Assembly (NCBI GenBank): GCA_958296015.1
Contig: CATQIH010000013.1
Location: 1 to 64,000, forward strand
Source of the DNA: Cyclobacteriaceae bacterium
GTDB lineage: Bacteria > Bacteroidota > Bacteroidia > Cytophagales > Cyclobacteriaceae
Length of the DNA stretch: 64,000 nucleotides
Direction of reading: 5' to 3'
Numbering within the stretch: position 1 is the stretch's first letter; each line of letters starts with the position of its first letter. The translations under genes were made by a program, and so were the position numbers. Positions 1 to 8,596 of the stretch are shown here, piece by piece. The notes under the pieces are model-generated. The model was not told the DNA's origin. It saw only the letters and a program-made list of their open reading frames with translations, and searched no databases.

Positions 1-97
1 GAGCTATTGCCCCGCTCGGGGCAGTCGTTCCGCACTGCTCCGGAGCTATTGCCCAACAGGTGGGCAGTCGTTGCGCACTACTCCGGAACTGTTGCCC
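1..97. repeat. Tandem hairpin-forming intergenic repeat, about 42-43 bp unit
   Basis: Two full units (1-42 and 43-85) and the start of a third (86-97) lie head to tail. Each begins GAGCTATTGCCC and ends CACTGCTCCG or CACTACTCCG. Each unit has an inner inverted repeat (GCCCC/GGGGC in unit 1, GCCC/GGGC in unit 2). When the CG that ends the preceding unit is included, an outer CGGAG/CTCCG pair can also form, so each would fold as an imperfect hairpin. The loop bases differ while the arms are conserved, which is what REP-like elements show. The array is cut by the window edge, so its true copy number is unknown. Confidence 0.7.
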
Positions 98-176
98 TGA
101 TTTTATAGAAGGATTTGCTTTAATTGTTGGTAGTTCTCTGCTAATTTTCGCATCTGTATCCAATAGCTTTTCAAAC

Positions 177-2553
177 ATGCATCACCAGCGACACTTCTTC
201 TTATGCATCATCATTGCTTTCTGTGGTTTTCACCATCTGGCGGCGCAGGACAATATCACCCAGACGGTCAGAGGCAAAGTATATGACAGCGAAACGTACC
301 AGCCGCTGGCAGGCGCTTCAGTGGTAGTGAAAGATGCCCAGGATACCCTTAAAACCATTAGCACAGATGAAGACGGTAGCTTCAGAATAGAAGATGTTCC
401 AGTAGGTCGCTACGTTATCAGGGCAAGCTATGTGGGATACACGCCCTATGTAGCATCGGATGTGCTGGTGCAGGCAGGCAAAGAGACCGTGCTTGAGATG
501 GCACTCACAGAGAAGACGACCAATCTGAACGAAGTGGTGGTAGAAGAAGAAACACAAATATACCAAAGCCCATCAGCCCGGTCAGCAGCCGGACCTTCAC
601 CGTAGAAGAAACACGTCGCTATGCGGCTACTTTCTTTGATCCGGCGCGGCTCTCTACTTCGTTTCCCGGTGTGGTTGGCGTCAACGACCAGGGAAACCAC
701 ATCGCCGTGCGGGGCAACTCGCCCAACAGCCTGCTATGGCGTTGGAAGGCGTGGATATTGTCAACCCCAATCATCTGTCCAATGCCGGTACTTTCAGCGA
801 CCGCCGCGTACAGAACAGCGGGAGCCAGAGCATCCTGAGTATGCAGGTGCTGGATAACTCCACCTTCTGACCGGAGCCTTCCCGGCACGGTATGGCAATG
901 CTATCGGGGGCGTGTTTGATATGCGCCTGCGCAAAGGCAACAACCAACAAAGGGAATATACTGCACAACTGGGGCTGATCGGTTTGGAGTTTGCCGCAGA
1001 AGGGCCTTTCAAAGAGAGCACAGAAAATTCTTATCTGGTCAACTATCGCTATTCTACCGTAGGGCTGCTCACCAATGTGCTGGGCATAGACTTTGGCGGC
1101 GAGACGTATTACTTTTCAGGATCTGTCCTTCAACCTATCGTTCCCAACAGACAAGGCCGGTGATTTCACCCTATTTGGCGTTGGGGTACAGGAAGTAATG
1201 TGTTTCAAGCCCCCCGCGATTCGTCCACGTGGGAAGAATCCAAAGACCGCTACGATATCACCTTCACCAACGATATGGGTGCCCTGGGCCTGACGCATAC
1301 CTTACCGCTGGGCAAGTCGCTGCTAAAGACCACTGGCCACCCTCAGCCCTCAGCAGCACCCGCCTGGGTGACAGGCTTGGGGGAAAACTACGATACCACG
1401 CGCGTAGAGACCGATGATTACCTGGAAATGCGCGTGTCGGCCACTTCGTCGTTTACGCGCAAGCTCAGCGGAGGCAACAGCCTGGGAGTCGGGCTGTTTT
1501 TTGACCACCTCTTTATCAGCTCAACAGCCAGGACAAAAGCCTGCCAGGTGCCGGACAACTCATAGAGGGAGAAGGCGGTGGCGTACTCTGGCAGCCTTAT
1601 GTGAGCGGGCGATACAACATCAGCAGGCAACTGGAACTCAATGCCGGGTTGCATTATACATATCTTTACACTCAATGGCAGCCAGTCGCTGGAGCCGCGT
1701 GTCTCTTTGCAATGGAGCATCAGCCGGAGCAGTCGCTGGCATTGGCCTACGGGCTGCACAGCCAGCTACAACTGCCTGGTGTGTATTTCTATGCAGCCAC
1801 TTTACCCGATGGTAGTGTCATCAATCCTAACAAAGGACCTAGGACTTACCAAAGCCCATCATTATGTATTGAGCTACAACCACCTGTTAGGGAGCAGTGC
1901 GAAGGTAAAGCTGGAGACGTATTACCAAAGCCTGTTCAACGTGCCCATATCTACCAATCCGGCTAGCACCTTCTCTGCCCTCAACCTGTTTGAAGGGCTT
2001 TGTGCGCGAACCGCTCGTCAACAAAGGCACCGGCAAAAACTATGGCGCAGAGCTTACCCTGGAGAAAAGCCTGACTGATAGCTATTATATGTTGTTCAGC
2101 AGCTCGCTATATAGCTCTAAATACACGGCAGCAGAAGCATACAGCGCAATACCCGCTACAATGGCAACTACGTCTTGAGCCTGACGGCGGGCAAAGAGTT
2201 TCCCTGGAACAAAAAGGAGAAGAAGCGGGTCATCGCATCAACCTGCGAGGTGTATATATGGGTGGGGTCGCACCACGCCTATTAATGTCAATGCGTCGGA
2301 ACAAACGCAGACCACAGTTTTTGTAGCATCCGAAGCATTCTCAGAGCAGCTACCTGCCTATTTCAAGTTTGATCTGCGGCTCAGTCTGCGAAAAAACAAG
2401 GCCCGCTACAACAGCGTACTTTCACTGGACCTGCAAAATGCTTTCAACCAAAAAAACGTCGCCTTCCAGTATTATGATGCCGTACAGGGCAAAGTCATCA
2501 CCAAATACCAGCTAGGGTTGATTCCTGTATTGACGTACAGAGTGGAGTTTTGA
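177..2553 (+). pseudogene. TonB-dependent receptor with carboxypeptidase-D-like N-domain, multiply frameshifted
   Basis: The chosen ATG at 177 gives a signal peptide (MHHQRHFFLCIIIAF, ending near LAAQ) and then a carboxypeptidase-D-like regulatory domain (GKVYDSETYQPLAGASVVV). From about 565 the frame breaks repeatedly. Stitching frames together recovers the plug (RTFTVEETRRYAA, GNHIAVRGNSPN), the barrel, and a C-terminus ending TYRVEF at 2551, a typical aromatic outer-membrane end. Continuity places single-base losses or gains near 565, 741, 868, 1112, 1176, 1335-1380, 1520, 1672, 1725, 1830, 1995, 2145, 2235 and 2269. Several fall in runs of A, T or G. The first 390 bases and last 280 are clean. 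Family role: energised import across the outer membrane, substrate unknown. Either a decayed gene or a locally poor assembly; no other long gene in the window looks like this. Confidence 0.85.
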
Positions 2554-2585
2554 AAGTAACAGGCGCAAGCTATTGTTTAAGCATA

Positions 2586-3005
2586 CTATCTTCTTACTGA
2601 ATGAATCACTTTTTCTATCTCTGAAAGCTCCCCATCTGAAACATATTTGTGGATGGTCAACACTTCCGTTAGATCAAATTCACGGCAAAGAAACTTCATA
2701 TCAAACTCTGCTTCATCTGCTTTCATAAAATTGAGGTTTTGGCAATGCTGTACAAATGCATAGGCTTTTAACTCTAATAAGCTTTGAGGAGAGGCAATCT
2801 GCTTGCCTTTTTCTTTGTGGTAAATCTCCCTAAAGAACTTATTGCCATTGGCATTCAGGTAATCGATGTTCTTAAAATTGTCTCTCAGAAAAGGTTCTCT
2901 GCTAGATTTATCGTAAACAAGGTAATCGCTGTCCTGGGTATTTCTTGAACTGCCCAACGCTACCAAAGCACGGCCGCCCACAAGTATCTGATCTTCATAT
3001 TTCAT
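2586..3005 (-). CDS. Nucleotidyltransferase-fold-like hypothetical protein
   Basis: A 139-residue soluble protein with no signal peptide or membrane segment. Near the N-terminus, residues about 10-31 read GG, thirteen residues, then DSD followed by YLVY, which resembles the GG/GS...DxD signature of nucleotidyltransferase-fold proteins of the kind seen in small antitoxin, AbiEii-like or DUF6036-like families. The middle (SPQSLLELKAYAF) resembles the helix that follows in such proteins. No HEPN or toxin partner gene lies next to it; its neighbours are the broken receptor and thyA. I do not recognise an exact family, and catalytic activity is an inference from the motif only. Confidence 0.6.
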   Translation of the reverse strand: MKYEDQILVGGRALVALGSSRNTQDSDYLVYDKSSREPFLRDNFKNIDYLNANGNKFFREIYHKEKGKQIASPQSLLELKAYAFVQHCQNLNFMKADEAEFDMKFLCREFDLTEVLTIHKYVSDGELSEIEKVIHSVRR

Positions 3006-3163
3006 AGAACCAATTTAAGGGTTTGATAGAAATGTATGTGTTAAAGATATAAGTATAATATAACAAAATCCGGCATGTTTATCAACAAAGTTTCACACTA
3101 AAATGGCGGGTTGGAATCCATGAATAAGGATAAGAATGTTAAGGAATTACAGCTTATTATTAA

Positions 3164-3171
3164 TAATTTTG
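3164..3171 (+). promoter_or_regulatory. Candidate -7 box (TAATTTTG) upstream of thyA
   Basis: Matches the Bacteroidota -7 consensus TAnnTTTG and sits about 40 bases before the thyA ATG. I see no good TTTG -33 element at the usual spacing, so this rests on the -7 box alone. Confidence 0.3.
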
Positions 3172-3211
3172 GAAGGTTCAAACAGAATCCCCCAATAGCT
3201 AAGCAATCAAT

Positions 3212-4006
3212 ATGAAGCAGTACCACGATCTACTCAAAGACATTCTGGAACATGGTGTGAGAAAAGAAGACCGGACCGGCACCGGCACGTTGTCTGTATT
3301 TGGGCGACAACTCCGGTTTGATCTTTCGGAAGGCTTTCCGCTGGTCACTACCAAAAGGCTGCACCTCAAATCTATCATTCACGAGCTGCTTTGGTTTTTG
3401 AGTGGAGCAACCAATATTGCTTACCTCAAAGAAAATGGCGTCAGCATCTGGGATGAATGGGCCGATGAGCATGGCGAACTCGGACCGGTATACGGGCACC
3501 AGTGGCGAAGCTGGACCGATAGGGAGGGCAACACTATTGACCAGATAAGAGATGTAGTAGACCAGATCAAGCGTACACCCGATTCCCGCAGGCTGATCGT
3601 GAGTGCCTGGAATGTAGGAGATATTCCAAAAATGGCCCTACCGCCCTGCCACGCATTCTTTCAGTTTTACGTAGCCAATGGCAAGTTATCTTGCCAACTG
3701 TATCAAAGGTCGTGTGATACCTTTTTGGGCCTTCCGTTCAACATCGCTTCGTATGCTTTGTTGGTACATATGATAGCGCAGCAATGCGACCTGGAAGCAG
3801 GCGACTTTGTGTGGACAGGGGGCGATGTGCACCTTTACCTTAACCATATCGAACAGGCAAACCTACAGCTATCAAGGGCAACCTATGCATTGCCCACCCT
3901 GAAAATCCACAGAAAGCCCGATTCTGTTTTTGATTACCAGTTTGATGACTTTGAGATAGTCAACTACCAGTACCACCCGGGTATCAAGGCCCCGATAGCG
4001 GTGTAA
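3212..4006 (+). CDS. thyA: Thymidylate synthase
   Basis: Converts dUMP to dTMP using 5,10-methylene-tetrahydrofolate, in the cytosol. The 264-residue length equals that of E. coli ThyA and the numbering aligns: Arg21 in EDRTGTGT, catalytic Cys146 in [11 protein letters not shown], the phosphate-binding Arg in [13 protein letters not shown], and DVHLYLNH near the C-terminus are all present. The usual folA (dihydrofolate reductase) partner does not follow; a 400-base gap does. Intact by every sign visible here. Confidence 0.98.
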   Translation: MKQYHDLLKDILEHGVRKEDRTGTGTLSVFGRQLRFDLSEGFPLVTTKRLHLKSIIHELLWFLSGATNIAYLKENGVSIWDEWADEHGELGPVYGHQWRSWTDREGNTIDQIRDVVDQIKRTPDSRRLIVSAWNVGDIPKMALPPCHAFFQFYVANGKLSCQLYQRSCDTFLGLPFNIASYALLVHMIAQQCDLEAGDFVWTGGDVHLYLNHIEQANLQLSRATYALPTLKIHRKPDSVFDYQFDDFEIVNYQYHPGIKAPIAV

Positions 4007-4409
4007 CAATTTATCGTACGTTGCTTGCCGTGATAGGCATGGATAACTTTTTTCATCAGGAAATATGCGCAAACTACATTTAAGGTATCTTTTTATACAT
4101 TTCTGGAAGGAATGATGCAGTGTAGGTAAGTAAGGGTTTTGCAAATTTATGGAGGATGCTTTAACTTCTGTTGATTCCTGTTGTACTTCAAAACATCAAA
4201 AACAGAGGTTAAGGCTGATGCGCCCTGTTGGTTATATACAAAGCACATGGCATAAAATACGTCCAATCGTCATTCTCTTAATGATTCATCGTTTCATTAC
4301 ACCCATGATATAAGCAGTCTATTCAGCCAATCGTTGAGCACATCAGGCTACAAGTTTGATACAGGTAGTACAATTATAAAAGATTGTACCACACTGTTTA
4401 TCATTCGTT
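4007..4409. other. Intergenic region after thyA, no gene seen
   Basis: About 400 bases with no credible coding frame or RNA gene. Its right end carries a perfect 7-bp inverted repeat, GTACAAT (4368-4374) and ATTGTAC (4383-4389), separated by 8 bases and 20 bases before the next start codon. This could be an operator or a leader hairpin for the downstream gene. Nothing else recognisable. Confidence 0.5.
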
Positions 4410-5063
4410 ATGCGCTGTATCGCCACAAAGTATTTGTATGTTTTCATCTTGCTCCTATCTTCTTTCGCTGCCAAAGCTGCCAACGATGATGGCCTTTGGT
4501 GCAACGGACGTATTGAACTGGACAATGGAGAGTTGCTGGAAGGAGAAATTAATTATGACCTGAAATTTGAGGTTATTCAAATCAGAACCAATGGTATGCT
4601 CAGGGCATTCACCGCAGAGAATGTAGTTCATTTCTCGTTGTTTGATCCTGTCAAATACCGCCAGCGCGATTATGTTTCTCTAGAATACGAAGTTAGCGAG
4701 GCGTACAAGAGAAAGACTTTCTTTGAGGTGGTGGCCGACGGAAATCTCACCGTACTACGCAAAAGCCGTTATGTGCGACGCCCCCGCATTACAGAAGATA
4801 ACAGAGCACCGCATATCTATCTGAACAATGTTTGCAGGCATAGCTATTTTGTGGTGAAAGACCAGAAGTGGACAGAGATCGACAATTTCAAAACCACGGT
4901 GCTATCCTGGATGGATGATTTTGAACAGGAGATTGATCAGTACATCAGCCAACACAGGCTCAAGCTGAAGAACCTGACAGATAGAATGCGTGTTGTAAGC
5001 GTCTACAACCAATTGAGCGACAGCAGAAAGCTGGTCAACCAGCAGGCAGAGCTGCGCCATTGA
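4410..5063 (+). CDS. Secreted hypothetical protein
   Basis: 217 residues with an N-terminal signal peptide (hydrophobic YLYVFILLLSSFAAKAA, likely cut after AKA). The mature part starts with a beta-rich stretch (GRIELDNGELLEGEINYD, then IQIRTNGMLRAF) of the kind seen in small periplasmic proteins of Bacteroidota that sense or coat surfaces. A charged helical C-terminus follows (residues about 170-210, with DDFEQEIDQYISQHRLKLKNL). I do not recognise a named family. It is convergent with ispE, 26 bases away, so it is probably transcribed alone from the upstream region with the GTACAAT inverted repeat. Confidence 0.75.
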   Translation: MRCIATKYLYVFILLLSSFAAKAANDDGLWCNGRIELDNGELLEGEINYDLKFEVIQIRTNGMLRAFTAENVVHFSLFDPVKYRQRDYVSLEYEVSEAYKRKTFFEVVADGNLTVLRKSRYVRRPRITEDNRAPHIYLNNVCRHSYFVVKDQKWTEIDNFKTTVLSWMDDFEQEIDQYISQHRLKLKNLTDRMRVVSVYNQLSDSRKLVNQQAELRH

Positions 5064-5089
5064 TCGCTTATGATGAAGGAGCAACGAGC

Positions 5090-5902
5090 CTACAGCTTGA
5101 AAACTCTGACGGTATGATCATCGCCGAAGCTATCTTCCCACTGCGGCTCTGTATCAAATATGCCGTACAAAGCCGCACCCGAGCCGCTCATGCTGGCATA
5201 TGCTGCGCCCAGATCATATAACTTGTCTTTGAGACTGCTCAATGCCGGGTGCTTTTGCAATACGGATACTTCAAAATCATTTTTCACCACATCTTTCCAT
5301 TGCGCTACAGGCGTATGTTCCAGTACGTTTTTCAGGTCAGTTTCAGGCTTTTCGGGTGTGATACCCGCGTAGGCATCAACCGTTGAAACGTGTATAGGAG
5401 GAACCACAAGCAATAAGTGCTTACCGGACAAATCCAGGGTGATATTTTCAAACTCATTGCCTCTGCCATAGGCCATCATCGGCTTGTTTTGAATAAAAAA
5501 TGCACAATCGCTGCCCAGTTGTGCTGCATAGTCTTCCAGCAGGCTATCGTCCAGGAAAAGCTCAAACAGCACGTTGAGGCTCTTGAGCACAAAAGCACCA
5601 TCCGCAGAGCCGCCCCCCAGTCCGGCACCCATCGGAATCAGCTTGTGCAGGTACATGCTCACTTCCTGCAACCCAAAATCTTTCTTCAGCAGCTTGAATG
5701 CTTTCACACACAAATTCTGCTCCGGCCGGCCAGAAATGGGGATGCCGGAAGAAGTGAAAGCATATTTACCACTTTTGATCACTTCCAGCACATCGCAGAA
5801 AGGCACCGGCACAAAGCAGGATTCCAGATCGTGGTACCCGTCCTTACGCTTCCGGGCCACATGCAGCCCTATGTTGATCTTGGCATTTGGAAAACTAACC
5901 AT
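5090..5902 (-). CDS. ispE: 4-diphosphocytidyl-2-C-methyl-D-erythritol kinase
   Basis: GHMP-family kinase of the non-mevalonate (MEP) isoprenoid pathway; phosphorylates CDP-methylerythritol with ATP in the cytosol. Visible signatures: N-terminal PNAKINIGLHVARKRKDGYH, the glycine-rich ATP loop PMGAGLGGGSADG at residues 90-102, and the C-terminal GHMP motif MSGSGAALYG. At 270 residues the length is usual for the family. It lies 99 bases downstream of fabI on the same strand, with a strong inverted repeat between them, so co-transcription is possible but may be attenuated. Confidence 0.96.
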   Translation of the reverse strand: MVSFPNAKINIGLHVARKRKDGYHDLESCFVPVPFCDVLEVIKSGKYAFTSSGIPISGRPEQNLCVKAFKLLKKDFGLQEVSMYLHKLIPMGAGLGGGSADGAFVLKSLNVLFELFLDDSLLEDYAAQLGSDCAFFIQNKPMMAYGRGNEFENITLDLSGKHLLLVVPPIHVSTVDAYAGITPEKPETDLKNVLEHTPVAQWKDVVKNDFEVSVLQKHPALSSLKDKLYDLGAAYASMSGSGAALYGIFDTEPQWEDSFGDDHTVRVFKL

Positions 5903-5940
5903 AAAACGGCATTTAAAAGGAAACCAGAATCAGGGAAACC

Positions 5941-5980
5941 GAAGACCGAAGTTAAGAGTTATCTTCTAACTTCGGTCTTC
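5941..5980. repeat. Perfect 14-bp inverted repeat between fabI and ispE
   Basis: GAAGACCGAAGTTA (5941-5954) is mirrored exactly by TAACTTCGGTCTTC (5967-5980) around a 12-base loop. It is immediately followed by GACTCCGGTCTCC, a diverged echo of the right arm. There is no clear U-run on either side, so a simple intrinsic terminator is unlikely. Related CCGGAGTCCGG and CCGGTCTTCCG motifs occur near 9915 and 10077, which suggests a dispersed intergenic repeat family. Confidence 0.7.
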
Positions 5981-6001
5981 TGACTCCGGTCTCCCAACTT
6001 C

Positions 6002-6814
6002 TCACTTACTCAGGCTTTCTATAATTTCTTCTGTGATGCCGGAGGAGGAGAAACCGCCATCGTGCATCAGGTTCTGCATAGTGACCATACGGGTGAAGTC
6101 CGAGAACATGGCTACGATGTAGTTGGCACAATCTTCGGCAGAAGCATTGCCAAGCGGCGACATCTTGTTGGAATAATCGTAAAAGACATCGAAGCCGGAA
6201 ATACCGGTGCCTGCCGTAGTTTTGGTAGGCGACTGCGAAATGGTGTTGACACGAACCTTTTTGGATTTGGCAAAGCGATACCCGTAGCTGCGGGCAATGG
6301 ACTCCAACACAGATTTTGCCTGTGCCATATCGCTGTAGTCAGGAAAATTCCGCTGGGCTGCAATGTAAGTCAGGGCCAGAATAGAACCCCACTCGTTCAT
6401 GATGTCCATTTTTTCGGCTACCTGCATAATCTTATGGAAAGACAAGCCGGAAATATCGAGCGTCTTTTGAAACCAGTCGTAGTTGAGGTTGCCATAAGTC
6501 CTTTGCTTACGCACATTGGGACTCATACCAATGGAATGCAGGATAAAATCAATCTTGCCGCCCAGCGCATCGGTAGATGCTGTGTACAGTTTTTCTATGT
6601 CTTCCAGCGAAGTAGCATCTGCGGGAATCACTTTGGCATCACATTGTGCGGCAAGGTCGTTGATCTTGCCCATGCGCATGGCAATTGGAGCGTTGGTCAG
6701 GGTGAAGGTAGCCCCTTCTTCTTTGGCTTTGAGTGCCACTTTCCATGCAATAGAATTTTCATCCAGTGCGCCAAAGATGATACCTCTTTTTCCAGCTAAT
6801 AATTGATAGGCCAT
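6002..6814 (-). CDS. fabI: Enoyl-[acyl-carrier-protein] reductase (NADH)
   Basis: Carries out the last reduction of type II fatty-acid elongation, trans-2-enoyl-ACP to acyl-ACP with NADH. It is an atypical short-chain dehydrogenase: nucleotide-binding start GKRGIIFGALDENSIAWKVA, the ILHSIGMSPN strand, and the FabI catalytic pair Tyr-x6-Lys in PDYSDMAQAKSVLES are all present. 270 residues is normal. This is the target of triclosan-type inhibitors in the family. A TACCTTTG box lies 42 bases upstream of the ATG. ispE follows on the same strand. Confidence 0.97.
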   Translation of the reverse strand: MAYQLLAGKRGIIFGALDENSIAWKVALKAKEEGATFTLTNAPIAMRMGKINDLAAQCDAKVIPADATSLEDIEKLYTASTDALGGKIDFILHSIGMSPNVRKQRTYGNLNYDWFQKTLDISGLSFHKIMQVAEKMDIMNEWGSILALTYIAAQRNFPDYSDMAQAKSVLESIARSYGYRFAKSKKVRVNTISQSPTKTTAGTGISGFDVFYDYSNKMSPLGNASAEDCANYIVAMFSDFTRMVTMQNLMHDGGFSSSGITEEIIESLSK

Positions 6815-6855
6815 TGATGTACAGTTAGGTTAAATCAAAAGTTCAGTAATGATAG

Positions 6856-6863
6856 CAAAGGTA
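6856..6863 (-). promoter_or_regulatory. Candidate -7 box (TACCTTTG) for fabI
   Basis: On the minus strand this reads TACCTTTG, an exact match to the Bacteroidota TAnnTTTG box, about 42 bases before the fabI start codon at 6814. A TTTG lies 11 bases further upstream, closer than the usual -33 spacing, so only the -7 element is well supported. Confidence 0.45.
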
Positions 6864-6935
6864 AACACAATTGACAAATTACGCCTACCTTCTGTGTGCT
6901 ATCCTTCGAAGCTGCAAGCGAAATACCAGCTTTTT

Positions 6936-6973
6936 TGTACGATAACGAACACGCTACTGTACGATGGCGAACA
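6936..6973. promoter_or_regulatory. Tandem palindromic operator-like sites, 22 bp apart
   Basis: Two 16-bp copies, TGTACGATAACGAACA (6936-6951) and TGTACGATGGCGAACA (6958-6973), differ at two central bases and start exactly 22 bp apart, two helical turns. Each is itself a near palindrome (TGTnCG...CGnACA), the layout expected for a dimeric repressor binding side by side on one DNA face. They lie between divergent fabI and the repeat-protein gene, 108 bases before the latter's likely start at 7081. The regulator is unknown. Confidence 0.6.
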
Positions 6974-7080
6974 TTTCTGGTGTAGGTAGCTGCTCAAATA
7001 GCCTGAAAAAGCCCTATTTACCCTGTGGCATACTCATTGAAAAGGCTATAGCATTGTTCCACCAATTAAACCAAACAGCC

Positions 7081-7848
7081 ATGACACGATTTTCAATACT
7101 GATGATACTCACCACGCTTGTAACAGCACCTGCTTTTGCACAAAAAACGGTTGAAGCGCAGGAAATCATCGACCAGATCAACCAGGGAAAAGCCGTGTAC
7201 TACGAAAAGGTAACGGTTCGCGGTACATTGGACCTGACAGACCTAGACAACAAAGAAAAATCCGGCAGCAACTGGGGCTTTTTCTCCAGCAACGATACCT
7301 ATGAAAGCGAGGTAGAGCAGCCCATCACGTTCATCCACTGTGTATTTCAGGATGATGTACTGGCCTATCACCACAACGACCGTAGTGACGATACATTTGT
7401 GGCAAATTTTGCAGGGAATGCGATTTTCCAGGACTGTGTATTTGAGCAGGCCAGCGAGTTCAAGTATTCCGAATTTTCGGAAGAGGCTGTCTTTCAAAGC
7501 TGCGTTTTTCAGGAAGATGCCAACTTTAAGTATGCAGAGTTTGCAGAAGCACCCAATTTCGGGCAAGTGGTGTTTGAAAGTGACGCTAACTTCAAATATG
7601 CGGAGTTTCCGGAAAACACCAATTTTGCAGAAGCTATCTTCAAGAGCGAAGCTAACTTTAAGTATGCTGATTTTCCCGGCGGAGCTGTGTTTGAAAATAC
7701 GATCTTCGTTGGGTTGGCCAACTTCAAATATTCTAAATTCTCCACGCCACTCAATATGAATAACGTAGCATTCAATGGCAGCGAAGACTTTAAGTACACA
7801 GAAGTAGATGGGGAAGACTTCACCGGCTATTTGCTTCATCGAAAATAA
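7081..7848 (+). CDS. Secreted pentapeptide-like 11-residue-repeat protein
   Basis: I chose the ATG at 7081, which gives a clean signal peptide (MTRFSILMILTTLVTAPAFA, cut before QKT) and 255 residues; an in-frame ATG at 6964 would add an unlikely 39-residue leader. The C-terminal half is built of 11-residue units with Phe at positions 1 and 6. Two kinds alternate: FKYAEFxExxN and FxxAxFxSxAN. About ten consecutive units run from FQDCVFEQASE to FKYTEVDGEDF. This resembles proteins annotated as pentapeptide-repeat (right-handed beta-helix) proteins, but the period is 5+6 rather than 5. It stands alone downstream of the tandem operator. Function unknown; probably periplasmic or on the cell surface. 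Confidence 0.85.
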   Translation: MTRFSILMILTTLVTAPAFAQKTVEAQEIIDQINQGKAVYYEKVTVRGTLDLTDLDNKEKSGSNWGFFSSNDTYESEVEQPITFIHCVFQDDVLAYHHNDRSDDTFVANFAGNAIFQDCVFEQASEFKYSEFSEEAVFQSCVFQEDANFKYAEFAEAPNFGQVVFESDANFKYAEFPENTNFAEAIFKSEANFKYADFPGGAVFENTIFVGLANFKYSKFSTPLNMNNVAFNGSEDFKYTEVDGEDFTGYLLHRK

Positions 7849-7955
7849 ATAGCCCTTGGTTCTGGAATCCATCTCATGGCCGTAAAACGTAATTGATACA
7901 AACTATCCTTGCAGAGATGTTGTTGATAGTGTGTAACAAAAAAATTCAACAAGTG

Positions 7956-8537
7956 ATGAGTAAACTTATTTTATTACTAGGATTGATGGCAGCCGCCTGT
8001 TCCAATGAAAAGGGAACTGCTCAGCAAAGTCCAAATCAGGAAAACCAACAATATATAGGAACCATGAACCCGGACAAACCATACGAAGTACAGCTGACCA
8101 GTCAGGAGTGGAAGGAGCGTCTGACCCCCGAACAGTACGATGTGCTGCGCGAAAAAGGTACGGAGCGTGCCTTTAGTGGTAAGCTTAATGATAATAAGAA
8201 GAAAGGTGTCTACTATTCGGCAGCTACCGGACAGCCACTTTTTTCTTCCGAAACCAAATTTGATTCCGGTACCGGCTGGCCTAGCTTTTACGAGCCATTG
8301 GACAAAAAAGCGGTAGTGTTGGAAGAAGACAATACATACGGCATGTCACGGCTCGAAGTGCTGGATAGCAGTAGCGGGTCGCATCTTGGCCACGTTTTTC
8401 CCGATGGTCCTAAACCCACAGGGTTACGCTATTGCCTCAACTCGGCATCCTTGGTCTTTGTGCCCGAAGGACAAGAAGCACCCCAACTGGTGAAAGATTA
8501 TCTGACTAAACATCCGGACGAAAAGCCACAGATATGA
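7956..8537 (+). CDS. msrB: Peptide-methionine (R)-S-oxide reductase, lipoprotein form
   Basis: Repairs methionine-R-sulfoxide in proteins. The start at 7956 gives a lipoprotein signal ([10 protein letters not shown]) and 193 residues; the frame is open upstream, but that would bury the signal. Family motifs: [40 protein letters not shown] with the catalytic Cys in RYC. The two CxxC zinc pairs of many MsrB proteins are replaced here (SAAT and SSSG), so this is a zinc-free type. Lipid anchoring implies envelope protein repair. It ends 27 bases before a hairpin terminator shared with yaaA. Confidence 0.94.
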   Translation: MSKLILLLGLMAAACSNEKGTAQQSPNQENQQYIGTMNPDKPYEVQLTSQEWKERLTPEQYDVLREKGTERAFSGKLNDNKKKGVYYSAATGQPLFSSETKFDSGTGWPSFYEPLDKKAVVLEEDNTYGMSRLEVLDSSSGSHLGHVFPDGPKPTGLRYCLNSASLVFVPEGQEAPQLVKDYLTKHPDEKPQI

Positions 8538-8564
8538 TGTAGGAAGGGTTATCAAACATTTATG

Positions 8565-8596
8565 AAGCCTGCTGGTATTACTGGCAGGCTTTTATC
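8565..8596. terminator. Bidirectional hairpin terminator between msrB and yaaA
   Basis: AAGCCTGC (8565-8572) pairs with GCAGGCTT (8584-8591) around an 11-base loop, followed by TTATCTT on the plus strand. It lies just past the msrB stop and at the 3' end of the convergent yaaA. Confidence 0.75.
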
